Shown here in pieces: positions 16,948-27,501 of a stretch of DNA of 64,000 nucleotides. A program made the position numbers and the translations under genes. The notes under the pieces are model-generated. The model had not been told where the DNA came from and did not search any database. It was given only the letters and a program-made list of their open reading frames with translations. The stretch is taken from NCBI RefSeq assembly GCF_014133895.1, contig NC_050728.1, positions 372,001-436,000 of the forward strand, in the 5' to 3' direction. Each line of letters starts with the position of its first letter. Positions within the stretch are counted from its first letter, which is position 1. Origin of the DNA: Torulaspora globosa. Taxonomy: Eukaryota; Ascomycota; Saccharomycetes; Saccharomycetales; Saccharomycetaceae.

Positions 16948-19900
16948 ATGTCAGCACACAAGTGGATTGACAAGTTGGACAATCCAACTCTCAGTGTCCT
17001 TCCCCAGGATTTCATAACTCCTCAGCAAGAACCTTTTGTTGAGCAAGCATCCTGTTCGGTTCCTGTACCGCAGCTCGATGCGCTGCCAAGCACATTACAG
17101 AATAAGTATGCATTGGCACTAGGCATTTGGACTGCACTGCTTTATAGATTGACGGGAGACGATGATATTGTGCTCTACGTTGCACAGAATAAGGTGTTGA
17201 GATACACGATACAGCCTAACTTTACGTTCCAGGATTTGTACAACACAGTGATTGAAGAATTGGCTAGCTTGCCAGATTCGAACGGCATTTCATTCGACTC
17301 ATTGGCTGAAAAGGTTGCCGATGATAAGGATCTGGATAGACCGCCACGCTTCTTCCGTCTGGCGTTCTTGCAGGATCAGCGGGATTTCAAACTCGATCAG
17401 TTCAAGCACCATCTCTGCGATATGGCGTTCAGCCTTACAGGTGGGCAAGGCGGCTCCATCTTGGAGATCATTTACAACTCACTTTTGTACTCTTCTGAGA
17501 GAATCAGCATTCTTGCCGATCAATACGTGCAGTTCGCTTCTGCGGTTCTAAGCAATCCGCTTTCATGCATTACAAAGGTCTCGCTGATGCTACCATCTTC
17601 GACGGAGGTTCTGTTCGATCCCAAGGCAGAGCTGGGCTGGTGCGATTTTGTGGGTTGCATTCACGACATTTTCCAGGACAACGCTGAGAAGTTCCCAGAG
17701 AGAACCTGTGTGGTCGAGACGCCTTCCGCGAGCTCCCCAGTATCCCGCTCTTTCACATACCGAGACATAAATTGTGCTTCTAATATTGTGGCACACTATC
17801 TGATCGACACCGGGATTAAGAGGGGTGATGTGGTAATGATATACTCTTCTCGTGGTGTAGACCTGATGGTATGTGTGATGGGTGTCTTGAAAGCTGGCGC
17901 TACTTTCTCTGTCATCGATCCAGCTTATCCACCGGCAAGACAAACTATTTACTTGGGTGTCGCTAAACCTCGTGGTTTGATCGTCATCAGATCAGCTGGC
18001 GAACTTGATCAATTGGTGGAAGATTATATTAGCAAAGAACTTGACGTCGTATCGCGTATACCTTCGATTGCCATTCAAGAAGATGGTTCGCTGCAAGGAT
18101 CTCTTGATGACTCGGCTGATATTCTAGCACCTTATGAGAAATTGAAAGATACCCGCACAGGAGTTGTTGTCGGTCCCGATTCGAACCCAACGCTGTCATT
18201 CACCTCTGGTTCGGAAGGTATTCCTAAAGGTGTTCTTGGCAGACACTTCTCATTAGCTTACTATTTCAACTGGATGGCTAAGAAGTTCAATCTTTCGGAA
18301 AAGGACAAATTTACCATGTTGAGTGGTATCGCGCATGATCCCATTCAAAGAGATATGTTCACACCATTATTCCTAGGTGCTCAGCTATATGTACCTGCAC
18401 AGGATGATATCGGGACACCAGGGAAACTAGCCGAATGGATGAGTAAATACGGTTGCACAGTGACACATTTGACCCCAGCCATGGGACAACTACTAGCCGC
18501 TCAAGCTACTACCCCATTCCCAAAGCTGCACCATGCATTCTTTGTGGGTGATATTTTAACCAAACGTGACTGCCTGAGACTGCAGACTTTAGCTGAAAAC
18601 TGTCGTATTGTTAACATGTATGGTACAACAGAAACGCAACGTGCTGTTTCCTATTTTGAAATCAAGTCTAGGGCCGAGGACCCTACTTTCTTAAAGAAGC
18701 TGAAGGATGTCATGCCAGCTGGCAAAGGTATGTTAAATGTTCAACTTTTGATCGTGAATAGAAATGACCGCAGTCAAATCTGTGGTATCGGTGAAATTGG
18801 TGAGATTTATGTCCGCGCCGGCGGTTTGGCTGAAGGTTACCGAGGCTTACCAGAACTAAACAAAGAAAAATTTGTCAACAACTGGTTTGTTGAACCGAAC
18901 CACTGGGATTATCTGAACAAGGATCAAGGCGAACCCTGGAGGCAGTTTTGGTTCGGTCCTAGAGATAGACTTTACAGAACTGGTGACTTGGGTCGTTACT
19001 TACCAGACGGAAACTGCGAATGCTGCGGTCGCGCTGATGATCAGGTAAAGATTCGTGGTTTCAGAATTGAACTAGGTGAAATTGATACACACATATCTCA
19101 GCATCCGCTTGTCAGGGAGAATATCACTCTGGTGCGCAAGAACAATGAAAACGAACCCACATTAATAACATTCATGGTCCCAAGGTTTGATAAACCAGAT
19201 GAGTTGTCCCCCTTCCAAACTGACATCCCTGAAGAGATCAAATCTGACCCAACGGTGAGTGGCCTAGTGGGTTATCACTTGCTGGCCAAGAACATTAAAG
19301 AATTCCTGAAGAAGAGGTTAGCCAGCTATGCTATTCCCTCCCTCATCGTGGTTCTGAATAAACTACCGCTAAACCCTAACGGAAAAGTCGACAAACCAAA
19401 ATTACAGTTTCCAAGTAATAAGCAGCTAAACTTGGTGGCTCAAAGCTCTATGACTGATGTGGACGACTCAGCTTTCACTGAAATTGAGCGCCAAGTCCGA
19501 GATGTGTGGTTGAATGTCCTTCCAACCAAACCTGCTTTCATATCTCCGGAGGATTCGTTTTTTGATCTAGGAGGCCATTCTATCCTTGCCACTCGTATGA
19601 TCTTTTCGTTAAAGAAAGAGCTACAGGTTGACTTACCTTTAGGTACGATCTTCAAATTCCCAACTATTAAGGCCTTTGCAGCAGAGATTTCTAGAATCAA
19701 GAGCTCTCGCGAAAGTGCTCATGCTAGCCAATCCGCTGTTGCATTCGACTATGCCAATGACGCCAAGGAATTAGCGGAAACATTACCTTCGTCTTACCCA
19801 TCACGCAGCCCATTTATCAGACCTTCTGAAGCCACTGGTAAATCAACTATAAATGTTTTCGTGACCGGTGTAACGGGTTTCCTGGGATCTTACATCTTAG

Positions 19901-21117
19901 CAGATCTCTTAAAGCGTAGCACTCCTCATTACGATATCAAGGTGTACGCTCATGTGCGTGCCAAGGATGAGAGCGCCGGATTAGAGAGACTGCAAAAGGC
20001 CGGCGTAGTCTACAATACCTGGTCATCTGATTTTGAGAACCGAATTCAAATTGTTCTTGGTGATCTATCGAAACCAGCATTCGGGCTGAGCGACGATAAA
20101 TGGTCGAAATTAACTGAAGAAATTGATGTCATCATTCATAATGGTGCTTTGGTTCACTGGGTTTATCCATATACAAAGTTGAGAGATGCAAACGTCGTTT
20201 CAACTGTAAATGTTATGAGCCTCGCAGCTACTGGGAAGGCAAAGTACTTCAACTTTGTGTCTTCCACTTCAACTCTGGACACTGATTATTATTTTTCATT
20301 GTCAGACAAATCAGAGGCTGAAGGCAAGACTGGTGTCCAAGAATCGGATGATCTGATGGGCTCCGCTGAAGGATTAGGTGGAGGCTACGGACAATCTAAA
20401 TGGGCTGCTGAGTATATCATCAGACGTGCCGGTGAACGAGGACTTCGCGGCTGCATAGTAAGACCGGGCTACGTTACTGGCGCCTCTAGGAATGGTTCTT
20501 GTAATACGGATGATTTCTTGTTGAGATTTTTGAAGGGTTGTTTGCAGCTGGGAAAGGTTCCGAAAATCGACAGCACTGTCAATATGGTTCCGGTGGACCA
20601 TGTTGCTCGTGTTGTAACAGCTACGGCTTTGAATCCACCAAGTGAAAATGAGTTTACAGTTGCGCAGGTCAACTCCCATCCACGTATTGCGCTGACAGAT
20701 TATGTACTCGAACTGAGAAAATACGGCTATGACGTTACAGTGGAAAGCTATGACGAGTGGAAGAAAACATTAGAAAAATCAGTCATAGAAGAAGGCCAAG
20801 ACAATGCTTTGTATCCGCTATTGCACATGGTCTTGGAAAACCTACCTGAGAATACGAAGGCTCCAAACCTTGATGACAAGAATGCCGTGACATCCCTGAA
20901 GAAGGACATTGAATGGTCAGGAGAGGATGTTTCTAATGGGAAAGGTGCTACAAGCGAGCAAATTGGAATTTACATTTCTTTCCTACGCAAAGTCGGCTTC
21001 TTGCCTGCACCAACCCAGGAAGGGACAGTCAAGTTGCCTGCAGTTGAACTCTCACAGCAGCAGCTTGAATTGGTCGCTTCGGGGGCGGGCGCTCGTGGTA
21101 GCTCAGCCGCCGCTTAG
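16948..21117 (+). CDS. LYS2: Alpha-aminoadipate reductase Lys2
   Basis: 1389 residues (S. cerevisiae 1392). Reduces alpha-aminoadipate to its semialdehyde in fungal lysine synthesis, with an architecture like a peptide synthetase. Adenylation domain about 240-850: LSFTSGSEGIPKGVLGRH, YGTTETQRAVSYF, YRTGDLGRYLPDG, RADDQVKIRGFRIELGEID and NPNGKVDKPK. Carrier domain: FDLGGHSILATRM, where Ser878 should take phosphopantetheine from Lys5. Reductase domain: NADPH-binding VTGVTGFLGSYILADLL and the YGQSKWAAEYI active-site tyrosine/lysine. Adjacent RAD16 matches S. cerevisiae YBR115C-YBR114W. All catalytic signatures are intact, so the gene looks functional. Confidence 0.97.
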   Translation: MSAHKWIDKLDNPTLSVLPQDFITPQQEPFVEQASCSVPVPQLDALPSTLQNKYALALGIWTALLYRLTGDDDIVLYVAQNKVLRYTIQPNFTFQDLYNTVIEELASLPDSNGISFDSLAEKVADDKDLDRPPRFFRLAFLQDQRDFKLDQFKHHLCDMAFSLTGGQGGSILEIIYNSLLYSSERISILADQYVQFASAVLSNPLSCITKVSLMLPSSTEVLFDPKAELGWCDFVGCIHDIFQDNAEKFPERTCVVETPSASSPVSRSFTYRDINCASNIVAHYLIDTGIKRGDVVMIYSSRGVDLMVCVMGVLKAGATFSVIDPAYPPARQTIYLGVAKPRGLIVIRSAGELDQLVEDYISKELDVVSRIPSIAIQEDGSLQGSLDDSADILAPYEKLKDTRTGVVVGPDSNPTLSFTSGSEGIPKGVLGRHFSLAYYFNWMAKKFNLSEKDKFTMLSGIAHDPIQRDMFTPLFLGAQLYVPAQDDIGTPGKLAEWMSKYGCTVTHLTPAMGQLLAAQATTPFPKLHHAFFVGDILTKRDCLRLQTLAENCRIVNMYGTTETQRAVSYFEIKSRAEDPTFLKKLKDVMPAGKGMLNVQLLIVNRNDRSQICGIGEIGEIYVRAGGLAEGYRGLPELNKEKFVNNWFVEPNHWDYLNKDQGEPWRQFWFGPRDRLYRTGDLGRYLPDGNCECCGRADDQVKIRGFRIELGEIDTHISQHPLVRENITLVRKNNENEPTLITFMVPRFDKPDELSPFQTDIPEEIKSDPTVSGLVGYHLLAKNIKEFLKKRLASYAIPSLIVVLNKLPLNPNGKVDKPKLQFPSNKQLNLVAQSSMTDVDDSAFTEIERQVRDVWLNVLPTKPAFISPEDSFFDLGGHSILATRMIFSLKKELQVDLPLGTIFKFPTIKAFAAEISRIKSSRESAHASQSAVAFDYANDAKELAETLPSSYPSRSPFIRPSEATGKSTINVFVTGVTGFLGSYILADLLKRSTPHYDIKVYAHVRAKDESAGLERLQKAGVVYNTWSSDFENRIQIVLGDLSKPAFGLSDDKWSKLTEEIDVIIHNGALVHWVYPYTKLRDANVVSTVNVMSLAATGKAKYFNFVSSTSTLDTDYYFSLSDKSEAEGKTGVQESDDLMGSAEGLGGGYGQSKWAAEYIIRRAGERGLRGCIVRPGYVTGASRNGSCNTDDFLLRFLKGCLQLGKVPKIDSTVNMVPVDHVARVVTATALNPPSENEFTVAQVNSHPRIALTDYVLELRKYGYDVTVESYDEWKKTLEKSVIEEGQDNALYPLLHMVLENLPENTKAPNLDDKNAVTSLKKDIEWSGEDVSNGKGATSEQIGIYISFLRKVGFLPAPTQEGTVKLPAVELSQQQLELVASGAGARGSSAAA

Positions 21118-21157
21118 TGCAGGGAACCACCAAAATGAGGATATTATCGTACACAAC

Positions 21158-23386
21158 TTAGTTATTAAACAGAAACTGTAAATCATCAGGGGTCAATCTA
21201 TTGATAGCGGCCTCATCTTGATTGATGGTGGCATTGATCATAGTTGCCTTCTTTTCCTGTAATTCGATGATTCTTGATTCGATGCTGTCTTCGATACAAA
21301 ATCTTGTAATCTTCACCGGCCTATGTTGACCAATTCTGTGAACTCTGTCTCCACTTTGCCATTCGACACTAGGATTCCACCAAGGGTCCAATATGAATAC
21401 CTGGGAAGCTTCGCAAAGATTCAGAGCCACACCACCAGCTTTCAAACTGACCAGGAACACTTCGCAGTGAATGTTATCCATGAAGTACTTGATCGTTTCA
21501 TCTCTTTGTGTCGGCGACATGCTACCCTGCAACTTTACGGTTTGGAAGCCAGCTCTTTTCAGTCTCCACTCGACTAGATCCAGCATACTTGTGAACTGGG
21601 AAAAAACGATGGATTTAATCGTTCTCCGGTCGCTCCGAAGATGGTATAATTCCTCTACAAGTGCTTCGATCTTCGTTGAAGATCTCCAGTTTCCCTGCAT
21701 GTCCAGACGGCTGACAATGCTCTGTTTCTGAAACGATTCCATGTCAACCTCCAAAGCCGCTTGCGAAAGGTCGATGCTTAGGCCAATGTGGCACACCGGG
21801 CAGATTAACCGGCTGTTTTCCTCCATGAACGACTCGACATACTCTTTGATACAAAGTCGACAAAACCGGTGATGACACTTGGACTCGATTGGCTCTTCAG
21901 CTACGTCGTCACACAACTGACAAACAATGACGCTTGAATCGTTTGACGCAGAGCTCATTTTTTTCAACACGAGATCCGGATGATCAGCGAGTTGTCTCAT
22001 TCTTGTGATGAGCGTGAAGATATTGGCATAGTTATTCAACACTACACCTTCCTCCACGTAGGAATTATACTTCCTCTTAACGTCCATGTACAGACTGCGG
22101 TACAGGTCCTTTTCGTGCTCGTTGAAGTAATCCCTCCGCACCGTGACGATTCTAGGCGGCAGCCCCAGGTCGTCAGCTCTTTCCACCTTGGTCCTGCGCA
22201 ACATGACGTCCTTCAGCAGCAGCTGGATGTTATTCAGCGAGTCGAGCCCCAGGCCCTGAGCGCCGAACGTCTGTATGTTCTTCAGCATGAAATGGTTGAA
22301 GAAGCTCCGATGCTGCATGAAGACGTGTCCGCAGTAGTCGCAATGCATGTTGTCTGTGAATTTCCACTGCGCTGAGCTGCACTCGCACGCAAAACAGTAG
22401 TACCGCGAGAAAGGCTCCACGTTAAGAAACCGGATCAGCGAGTACATCTCGCCGATCCGATTCTGGAGCGGCGTGCCGGTCAGACACCACCGCTTCTCAG
22501 TGTTCAGCTCGTTAACCGCCTTCGCCGTGTTACTTGTCCTGTCTTTGATGTTGTGCGCCTCGTCCAGTATCACCCTGTGGAACCGCATGTTGTGCAACAG
22601 CGACCGCTCCTTCACCAGCCCGCTCTTGCGGCGAAACCCGTAGACCTGCTTGCGGTACACAGACTCGAGCACCGAATACGTCGTCAGCACCACGTCGACG
22701 CCCTCCAGCTCCTCCACCTGCCCGGTCCGCGCCGCCCCGTGGTACAGATACGTCCTGAGCCTCCCGCCCGTATGCTGCGCGATCTCGTTTTTCCACTGCA
22801 TGAGCGCAACCGTCGGCGCCACCACCAGCGACGGCGTCTTCGACACGTCGTGCATCAGCAGCGCGATCGTCTGGATCGTCTTGCCCATCCCCATCTCGTC
22901 CGACAGCACCCCGCCGCGGTACTTGCTGTTCTCCTGCTGCACCAGCCAATGCAGCCCCTCCAGCTGGAACGGCAGCAGCCTCACACACATGCCGTCCGGC
23001 TGCCGCGCCTGCACGGGCTTCGCCCGCGGCGTCTCCCGCAGCCGCTGGAACACCTCCGCAAGCTCCGGATGGTGCTGGAACATCCGCTGCGTGCTCCTCT
23101 CAAACCTCGCTATCTTTTTCTGCTCGTCCGTCATCCTAGCCTTTTTCTTGGGAGCCGGCTTCCGCTGCCGCTCCGCAACCTTCTGCTGCCGCTTCGCAAC
23201 CTTCCGCTTCTTGCTCAACGGCTCGTCGTCATCATCGTCCTCTCCATCGCTCTCCCTGCCCTCCACCGCCTTGTCATCCTCGCGCTTCACCTCCACCACC
23301 TCTCCGTCGCTCTGCTCCGCATAGTCAACCTTCTTTCGAGACGCCCTGGTCCTCCTCTTACGAATAAAACCGCCTTCCTGCGACAT
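21158..23386 (-). CDS. RAD16: Nucleotide excision repair ATPase Rad16
   Basis: 742 residues (S. cerevisiae 790). With Rad7 it forms a DNA-dependent ATPase and ubiquitin ligase needed for repair of silent chromatin. After a basic/acidic N-terminus ([14 protein letters not shown]) comes the SNF2 helicase: [11 protein letters not shown] (Walker A), LDEAHNIKD (DEAH), [12 protein letters not shown]. Cysteine clusters at FACECSS and CDYCGH, then a RING finger CQLCDD...CHHRFCRLC...CPVC inserted in the helicase, then the C-terminal motifs [11 protein letters not shown] and GDRVHRIGQ. The N-terminal half is much richer in G/C at third positions than the C-terminal half. Convergent with LYS2 and divergent from CYC8. 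Confidence 0.96.
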   Translation of the reverse strand: MSQEGGFIRKRRTRASRKKVDYAEQSDGEVVEVKREDDKAVEGRESDGEDDDDDEPLSKKRKVAKRQQKVAERQRKPAPKKKARMTDEQKKIARFERSTQRMFQHHPELAEVFQRLRETPRAKPVQARQPDGMCVRLLPFQLEGLHWLVQQENSKYRGGVLSDEMGMGKTIQTIALLMHDVSKTPSLVVAPTVALMQWKNEIAQHTGGRLRTYLYHGAARTGQVEELEGVDVVLTTYSVLESVYRKQVYGFRRKSGLVKERSLLHNMRFHRVILDEAHNIKDRTSNTAKAVNELNTEKRWCLTGTPLQNRIGEMYSLIRFLNVEPFSRYYCFACECSSAQWKFTDNMHCDYCGHVFMQHRSFFNHFMLKNIQTFGAQGLGLDSLNNIQLLLKDVMLRRTKVERADDLGLPPRIVTVRRDYFNEHEKDLYRSLYMDVKRKYNSYVEEGVVLNNYANIFTLITRMRQLADHPDLVLKKMSSASNDSSVIVCQLCDDVAEEPIESKCHHRFCRLCIKEYVESFMEENSRLICPVCHIGLSIDLSQAALEVDMESFQKQSIVSRLDMQGNWRSSTKIEALVEELYHLRSDRRTIKSIVFSQFTSMLDLVEWRLKRAGFQTVKLQGSMSPTQRDETIKYFMDNIHCEVFLVSLKAGGVALNLCEASQVFILDPWWNPSVEWQSGDRVHRIGQHRPVKITRFCIEDSIESRIIELQEKKATMINATINQDEAAINRLTPDDLQFLFNN

Positions 23387-23998
23387 CGCAACGCTCCGAT
23401 CTCTCTGCCAAACTCCAACGCCACCGCTCTCTCACACTCCTGCTCATATTCGCCAACCACCTCTCTCTGGTTTTGCCAAGCTTCCAACCTATGACGCCAT
23501 TCGCTCTACAGGCTTCGATTGCCTCGAGCCCCGCCAAAAGAAACGCTCTTTAGCCTTCCAAACGCCAAAACCCCTCTCTCGTATAGCCCGCTTCCTGTTT
23601 GGGTAACCGGCCGTGCAGACAACTATCGGCAGCTATCTCATGCAGCCAGGGCTGCAAAGGCCACCCTGTGTGTCGCAGCTGAAGTGAATCAGCCAGCGAT
23701 GGGTCTCTTCTGCGATGGCAGCTGGGCAGCTGGGCAGCATCGGATGCACATAGCGATTACGTCTCTGATTTTCTTTTTGCCATACATTTTATCTTAATTT
23801 TTTTTTTCAGGCAGTTTTTTCTTGGATTGCTTCTCTCTTGTTCTTCGTCGTCTTGTTCCCTATTCGGTCGGAGAAAGCACTACTTAGTTACCTTTGTTAA
23901 TATTGTTGTTTCGTTTCCTGGATCCAGAGGTTCTTGGGTGAAGTTGAGGTTTTAAGTGAAGTAAGCCTGGAGTTCTCGGTTGGAAAGTAGGAGTGGGA
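23387..23998. promoter_or_regulatory. RAD16-CYC8 divergent promoter
   Basis: 612 bases. A short direct repeat of GGCAGCTGG units lies at about 23717-23738 and a poly-T tract at about 23796-23809. No small gene was recognised. The flanking 5' halves of both genes are unusually GC-rich, see findings. Confidence 0.5.
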
Positions 23999-26902
23999 AT
24001 GAACGTTGGGATCGAGAGGATGTTGGTCACGCCAAGCCAGGAACAACAGCAACAACAACAGCAGCAGCAGGCAGCCGTGGCAGCCGTGGCAGCTCAGGAA
24101 CAGGCGATGGATCCTTTGACACAGTCGACGGCAGAGACGTGGCTGTCGATAGCGTCGTTGGCGGAGACGCTGGGGGACGCGGACCGGGCAGCTATGGCGT
24201 ACGATGCGACGTTGCAGTACAACCAGTCGTCGACCAAGGCTCTCACGTCGCTGGCACATCTGTATCGGTCACGAGACATGTTTCAGAAGGCGGCGGAGCT
24301 GTATGAGAGGGCGTTGGCGGTGAATCCCGAGCTGTCGGACGTGTGGGCGACGCTGGGACACTGCTACCTGATGCTGGACGATCTGCAGCGCGCGTACAAT
24401 GCGTACCAGCAGGCACTGTACCACTTGAGCAACCCCAATGTGCCGAAACTGTGGCACGGGATCGGGATCCTGTACGACCGGTACGGGTCGCTGGACTACG
24501 CGGAGGAGGCGTTCGCCAAGGTGCTGGAGCTGGATCCTCACTTTGAGAAGGCCAACGAGATCTATTTCCGGCTCGGCATCATATACAAGCACCAGGGGAA
24601 GTGGAACCAGGCGCTGGAGTGCTTTAGATACATCTTGGCGCAGCCACCGGCGCCGCTGCAGGAGTGGGACATCTGGTTCCAGCTGGGCAGCGTTCTGGAG
24701 AATATGGGCGAGTGGCAAGGCGCCAGAGAGGCGTACGAACATGTTCTGCTGCAGAACGAACATCATGCAAAGGTGCTACAGCAGTTGGGTTGTCTATATG
24801 GGATGAATAATGTGCAGTTCTACGACCCGCAGAAGGCGCTGAATTTCCTGTTGAAATCGCTTGAAGTGGACCCTTCGGACGCGACTACGTGGTACCATCT
24901 GGGCCGTGTTTACATGCTGAGAAGCGATTACACCGCAGCGTACGACGCGTTCCAACAGGCGGTCAACAGAGACTCGAGAAATCCAATCTTTTGGTGTTCC
25001 ATCGGCGTGTTGTACTATCAAATTTCGCAATATAGAGACGCTTTGGATGCATACACCAGGGCGATCAGGCTCAATCCTTACATCAGTGAGGTTTGGTACG
25101 ACCTGGGGACTCTGTACGAGACGTGCAACAACCAATTGACAGATGCTTTGGACGCGTACAAGCAAGCTGCCAGATTGGATCCAAATAACGGCCACATCAG
25201 GGAAAGGCTCGAAGCTTTAACGCAGCAGCTAGCCGATAGCAGTCACGTTATCGGAAGTGCTAACCAATCAGCGGGTCCCAAAGGGGCTAGCGCTCAAAGT
25301 GGTGCTCAGAACCTTGCGTCGTCTTCAGCACCTCCTCCCGTCATGCTACAACCAACGCTGCAATCCACTGACCAGGGTAATCCGCTAAATGTCAGGCCTC
25401 CGACAGCTACCTTGTATGCCAACGGTCCGCTGGCTCAACAGCCGCAGCAACAACAGCAGCCACAGCAGCAGCAAATCCCAATTCATGTATTGGCTCAGGC
25501 GCAGCCTCAAATCTCCCAATACGCAATGGCAGTTCCTCAGCAGTCTCCCTTGACAATGTTGCCGCCCCCGCCACAGCATGCGCAGATGAAGCCATTGGTT
25601 GGCGTTCAGCAGGCGGGTTCTGCGTACCCACAGACTCAAGCTATTTACCATCAACCGATAATCCACGCCAATCAGCCAGCACCGGTGAGTAATGCTGACA
25701 GCCAGAATCAAGTTAGCCCCGTCCTACCGCAGAAGAGACATATAGACGGCTCCATACATACGCTAGTCGATGCTGCCGTTTCATCCAACGCTAGTGAAAA
25801 CGAAAAATCGGCGCCAGTTAGCTCGGTTTCGCCATCCCAGGTGCCAACTTTACCGGCATCCCAGAGGAATCCTACTGAACATCAGCACAAAAAATTGAAG
25901 ACCAAGACATCACCAAAAGCTACAGCCGCTCATCTGAGGATACGGTCAACCACCGTGAAGGATAAGGAGAAAGAAAAGGGCAAAGATAAGGCTTCGACTG
26001 CCAAACAGCGGAAAAATTCAGTTAGCAATGGTAAAGAGTCCAAAGATCCAAACAACGGTCCTAAAGCAAAATTATCACAGGAAAAGAAATCCGTCGAGAA
26101 CAATGGCTTACCTGAGTTGAAGAAGGCCACCACAGCCGATAGCGCTGCTACGATCACAGCTCCGGCGTCCGCTAATGTATCAATACTTGCCCTTGGGTCC
26201 GAGGTACCGACAGGGTCCAGCATAGCAGAATCTGACGCAAAGGATATCAGCCGACCTGTCGTGGAATCGGTGCAATCCTCAAACGGAGAACTGGCTTCGG
26301 TGGAGGCAAGAGAGTCTGTGAAGCATTCGGCAATTGAAGCTGTGGCTGAGGCAAAAGCTTCAACTACTGTAGAGACGACAGAAAAAAGTGTATCAGCTCC
26401 ATCGCCGGTAAGGATCGCAGAAACGGATGTGAGGCAAGTGGATAATACGTCCGATAAGACTATTTTCTCGAAGACATCGCCTAGCGGTGAAAGCGACATA
26501 GTCGCGGTGCCAACCGGGCCTGCTGTCTCGAATTTGGATGGAACTATTAAACAGGAGAGTGGGGCTCCTTCTACTGCCATTGACAACAAAGTTAAAGAGG
26601 CGAATGGTCAGCCAAACGAAGTTGTAAATAAATCTGCCATATCAGATTCTCCTAAGAACACGGTCGAGGCTGCAGTGGAGCATGTTCAGCTTGCAGCAGG
26701 GACTAGCGGTGAGCCGGAGACTGTAATCAAACCCAGTGTAGAGGCCATGGAGAAGTTGCAAGAGGAAGCTAGAATTCGTGAGGAAGAGGAAAAGGAAAGG
26801 CTGGAGAGTCAGAACAACAACAAGCCTCAATCGGACCTAACCAATATAGCGAGGGAAAATGTAGTTAGAGAGATAGAGGAAGATGAGAATTATGATGATT
26901 AA
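23999..26902 (+). CDS. CYC8: General corepressor Cyc8 (Ssn6)
   Basis: 967 residues (S. cerevisiae 966). Partner of Tup1 in the global corepressor recruited by DNA-binding repressors, among them Rox1, whose gene is also in this window. A short glutamine run (about 19-27) precedes ten tetratricopeptide repeats covering about 45-400 (LDPLTQ-like MDPLTQSTAETWLSIASLAE, AYNAYQQALYHLSNPNVPK, YHLGRVYMLRSDYTAAYDAF). The second half is low-complexity: glutamine-rich stretches at about 480-495, then lysine/serine/alanine-rich disordered sequence. It lacks the long Gln-Ala tract of S. cerevisiae. ATG 23999 is the first in frame. TPR-coding DNA is GC-rich, the tail is not. Confidence 0.96.
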   Translation: MNVGIERMLVTPSQEQQQQQQQQQAAVAAVAAQEQAMDPLTQSTAETWLSIASLAETLGDADRAAMAYDATLQYNQSSTKALTSLAHLYRSRDMFQKAAELYERALAVNPELSDVWATLGHCYLMLDDLQRAYNAYQQALYHLSNPNVPKLWHGIGILYDRYGSLDYAEEAFAKVLELDPHFEKANEIYFRLGIIYKHQGKWNQALECFRYILAQPPAPLQEWDIWFQLGSVLENMGEWQGAREAYEHVLLQNEHHAKVLQQLGCLYGMNNVQFYDPQKALNFLLKSLEVDPSDATTWYHLGRVYMLRSDYTAAYDAFQQAVNRDSRNPIFWCSIGVLYYQISQYRDALDAYTRAIRLNPYISEVWYDLGTLYETCNNQLTDALDAYKQAARLDPNNGHIRERLEALTQQLADSSHVIGSANQSAGPKGASAQSGAQNLASSSAPPPVMLQPTLQSTDQGNPLNVRPPTATLYANGPLAQQPQQQQQPQQQQIPIHVLAQAQPQISQYAMAVPQQSPLTMLPPPPQHAQMKPLVGVQQAGSAYPQTQAIYHQPIIHANQPAPVSNADSQNQVSPVLPQKRHIDGSIHTLVDAAVSSNASENEKSAPVSSVSPSQVPTLPASQRNPTEHQHKKLKTKTSPKATAAHLRIRSTTVKDKEKEKGKDKASTAKQRKNSVSNGKESKDPNNGPKAKLSQEKKSVENNGLPELKKATTADSAATITAPASANVSILALGSEVPTGSSIAESDAKDISRPVVESVQSSNGELASVEARESVKHSAIEAVAEAKASTTVETTEKSVSAPSPVRIAETDVRQVDNTSDKTIFSKTSPSGESDIVAVPTGPAVSNLDGTIKQESGAPSTAIDNKVKEANGQPNEVVNKSAISDSPKNTVEAAVEHVQLAAGTSGEPETVIKPSVEAMEKLQEEARIREEEEKERLESQNNNKPQSDLTNIARENVVREIEEDENYDD

Positions 26903-26996
26903 AATTGAGCTCAATGATTAGTGCTCGAGATGTCAATAGATATGTTATATAATGTAAACATAACAGGAGAACTTAATGGTCTATTGACCAGACAAT

Positions 26997-27427
26997 CTAT
27001 CTCTTGTCAACGATTTCATCCAGGAATGTCTCTATTTGGCTCAACACTTGCTCCTTTATGGGTTGCGAGACCATCTCTGCGAGATTCCTTAGTGTTAGTG
27101 AAGCTTGTCAATAAGTCAAATGAATCATTGTAAACATACCGAGAGCCTTGGGCTCTACCTTAGCCAATATTTCGCTGTAATTCGATGAGTTCGAAGATCG
27201 CATTTCAGACGCTATAAGACCCCTGACTGCATCGATCCAACCGTCTTGAAGTAGTCTCTCAGTCAATTGGTTCGAAATCCTGCTTACGAAATCTAGATGT
27301 TAGTAGCCTGCCGAGGATCGACTGATAGGCTTATTTCATACGTTTGATAGCTTCCAGTCTCCACGAGGTATCGCTGAATTTCGGTCTTCAGCCGCGAAGA
27401 ATCGCCATTGTCAGCAATTCCATCCAT
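26997..27427 (-). CDS. SUS1: Sus1 (SAGA/TREX-2 subunit), three exons
   Basis: Spliced minus-strand gene: exons 27427-27342, 27279-27140 and 27076-26997, total 306 bases, 101 residues. It reads MDGIADNGDSSRLKTEIQ, then ETGSYQTISNQLTERLLQDGWID, KVEPKALEMVSQPIKEQV and ends FLDEIVDKR, matching the ENY2/Sus1 family throughout. Sus1 acts in the SAGA deubiquitinase module and in TREX-2 mRNA export. Intron 1 (62 bases) has donor GTATGA, branch site TACTAAC at 27305-27299 and acceptor CAG; intron 2 (63 bases) has GTATGT, branch site CACTAAC at 27100-27094 and acceptor CAG. Only these junctions keep the frame. S. cerevisiae SUS1, in the same place beside CYC8 and YSA1, also has two introns, the first with GTATGA. 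Confidence 0.95.
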
Positions 27428-27501
27428 CCTAACGGATATGGCCAGCTGCAGATGACTATGTATCCTATCTAGCTATCTAAGTGCTGTTGCTCAGTTCGTC
27501 T

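Noticed and set aside
16948..21117. LYS2 as a secondary-metabolite synthetase
   Set aside because: Adenylation, carrier and reductase order and length match fungal alpha-aminoadipate reductase throughout.
22553..23494. 313-codon frame antisense to the RAD16 N-terminal half
   Set aside because: Low-complexity Arg/His/Leu-rich product of GC-rich DNA; RAD16 is clear on the other strand.
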